A stretch of 29,944 nt of DNA from positions 1 to 29,944 of IMG/VR virus record IMGVR_UViG_3300045125_000117, one strand, 5' to 3'. The translations under genes were made by a program, and so were the position numbers. The stretch is from a virus. Positions 28,723 through 29,944 of the stretch are shown here, piece by piece; the stretch's first letter is position 1; the number at the start of each line of letters is the position of its first letter. The notes under the pieces are model-generated. The model did no database searches, was not told the DNA's origin, and saw only the letters and a list, made by a program, of their open reading frames with translations.

Positions 28723-29853
28723 TTATGCTACACAATCTTGGAAAATCCACGTTCTTTCTTGATTTCTAGTTGTTTTGTCCACCATATCTTTCATAGCATC
28801 CAAAATGACTTACTACCCAAATAAAAATCAAAATGTATTACCGAAAATATGATAATAATCGCCGATGCATTGAATTCCAAATTATCCTTATCAGCACAAC
28901 CAAATCCTTCATCAATGGCTATAAAATTTGGGACGTGGTAAATTAGAATATTTTTATGAGTGCAAACACGTGTTGCAAGCGACAACACAAACTTTTCTAA
29001 TCCGCTACCCATTTCAATCAGCCATTTTTTACCATCATATAGTTTATATAACCAATAACATTTTTGCCAGTCCGTAAATCAAATTAACATTGAATTCAAC
29101 GAATTCAGATTTGCGATATTGTTAATTTCTGCTTCTAATAGTAGGCAACAGCCTTTTGCTAATCAAATTATATGGAATACCGTCACGACTAATTGCCATC
29201 ATATAATACGTATAAGCTTGCTGTTGCAATTCCCACAGTTTAGCATTTTTGATTTGTTCTTCATAAGTTGTCTTTTGATTTCGTTGGCCAAAATCAATTT
29301 ACCATTTAAATCAGCAATTTTGCGAGATGAACTTTTTACAAGGGTATCTAATTTTTGAAATATTTTCCTTTACTAGATTCTAATCGCTTCATTTACAACT
29401 TTATTAGATTCAATTGCATCACTTTTGTTTATAGCTACGATTGAATATCTTGTTCCAATGTTAGTAACCTGATTTTCATATTGAACCAATTTCGTAGAAT
29501 TTTTCAAAAATTCAGAGTTTGCATAATTGTATTTTCTTTTCATATTCAGATTTTTTTCTGATTGAGCGAATTAACTTTCTTATTTTGCTCCACAACATCT
29601 ACATAATAAATTTATATTATCATTGAGATTGTCTTTGTTAATATTTAAGGCATCTAATTCTGTTTCAATCGTGTGATATTCATCACTTGTTTTCTTAGAA
29701 GTATGATCTTAATGTTTTTTATTTGCTTTACACAAAATGAACAATTAGGATCATAATCGATGCCATTGCCGAAATTAGATAAAATAGATTTCTTTTACTT
29801 GATAGTTCTACATTCTTTTTATCAATTGCATTCTGAATATTTTGAAGATCATG
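28723..29853 (-). CDS. 46: SbcC/Rad50-type recombination ATPase (gp46-like), C-terminal part
   Basis: The 5' end is cut off by the end of the read. A zinc-hook sequence YDPNCSFCVKQIK (C-x2-C) near 29,740 is followed by a second coiled-coil arm, e.g. LWELQQQAYTYYMMAISRDG, IPYNLISKRL and EINNIANLNS. The ATP-binding C-terminus is DGKKWLIEMGSGLEKFVLSL (ABC signature G-S-G-x-E-K-F), NLPRPKFIAIDEGFGCADKD (Walker B plus D-loop) and FDFIWVVSHLDAMKDMVDK. These match T4 gp46, the partner of nuclease gp47. The complex resects DNA ends in recombination-dependent replication and host DNA breakdown. Heavily frameshifted (about ten indels). The stop at 28723 precedes the next gene by under 30 nt. Confidence 0.8.
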
Positions 29854-29944
29854 TTAAAGCGGCGCACGAAAAACGCGAAAGGGGTTTCACGATAAATGCG
29901 AAAAACGCATAAACACCTGCATCTGATAACCGAACGAAGTACAT
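29854..29944. other. Nanopore adapter and barcode flank (not biological)
   Basis: Starting with aagcggcgcacgaaaaacgc and continuing gtttcacgataaatgcgaaa, this matches, with a few errors, the reverse complement of the Oxford Nanopore rapid-barcoding flank as I remember it. The final gaacgaagtacat matches the reverse complement of the standard sequencing adapter. Base composition changes abruptly from the AT-rich phage sequence. The ~25 bases in between would be the barcode, which I cannot identify. Confidence 0.9.

Overview
The window is a stretch of a large, AT-rich, T4-like contractile-tailed phage (Caudoviricetes). It carries a near-complete head and neck module plus the tail sheath. The homology calls come from reading reconstructed protein sequence by eye and from gene order. 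Nearly every gene is on the minus strand, so transcription runs from high to low coordinates. Nearly every gene is also broken by single-base indels into fragments that join end to end in another frame. The last ~90 bases look like reverse-complemented Oxford Nanopore adapter and barcode-flank sequence. The window is therefore best read as an unpolished nanopore read, and the coordinates below span whole genes across presumed sequencing frameshifts. The host cannot be identified from the sequence.

Layout in transcription order, right to left: adapter (29854-29944); SbcC/gp46-like recombination ATPase, partial (28723-29853); a large tail or baseplate structural protein (26732-28694); a very long tail sheath gp18 (23352-26629) ending in a terminator; three ATGA-overlapping genes (an ART-like protein, a flavodoxin-fold oxidoreductase and a second ART-like protein; 20940-23276); a zinc-ribbon protein overlapping terminase large subunit gp17 (18600-20879); portal gp20 interrupted by an HNH intein (15644-18584); core genes up to protease gp21 (13118-15562); two further head genes (11896-13114); a bidirectional terminator; a two-gene plus-strand island (10999-11863); scaffold gp22-like (9747-10849); major capsid protein gp23 (7940-9697) with a terminator; a cluster of small genes including two more ART-like proteins (5049-7863); neck proteins gp13-, gp14- and gp15-like (2070-4957); and a repetitive fibre-like protein that runs off the left edge.

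The main discovery candidate is a shared N-terminal leader of the type M-I-x-L-K-x-L/I-L/I-x-E. It heads at least eight otherwise unrelated genes scattered through the head module, and it closely resembles the capsid-targeting sequence of T4 internal proteins such as IPI-III and Alt. Most copies end in L/I-x-E, the cleavage consensus of the T4 prohead protease gp21, and a gp21 homologue is encoded here. The passengers include four proteins that look like ADP-ribosyltransferase folds of different subclasses and one flavodoxin-family oxidoreductase. I infer an arsenal of enzymes packaged in the head and injected with the DNA. A second candidate is a TATTTAT box on the coding strand, placed either 4-6 nt or about 27-50 nt before start codons. 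A third is the intein at the conserved portal motif.
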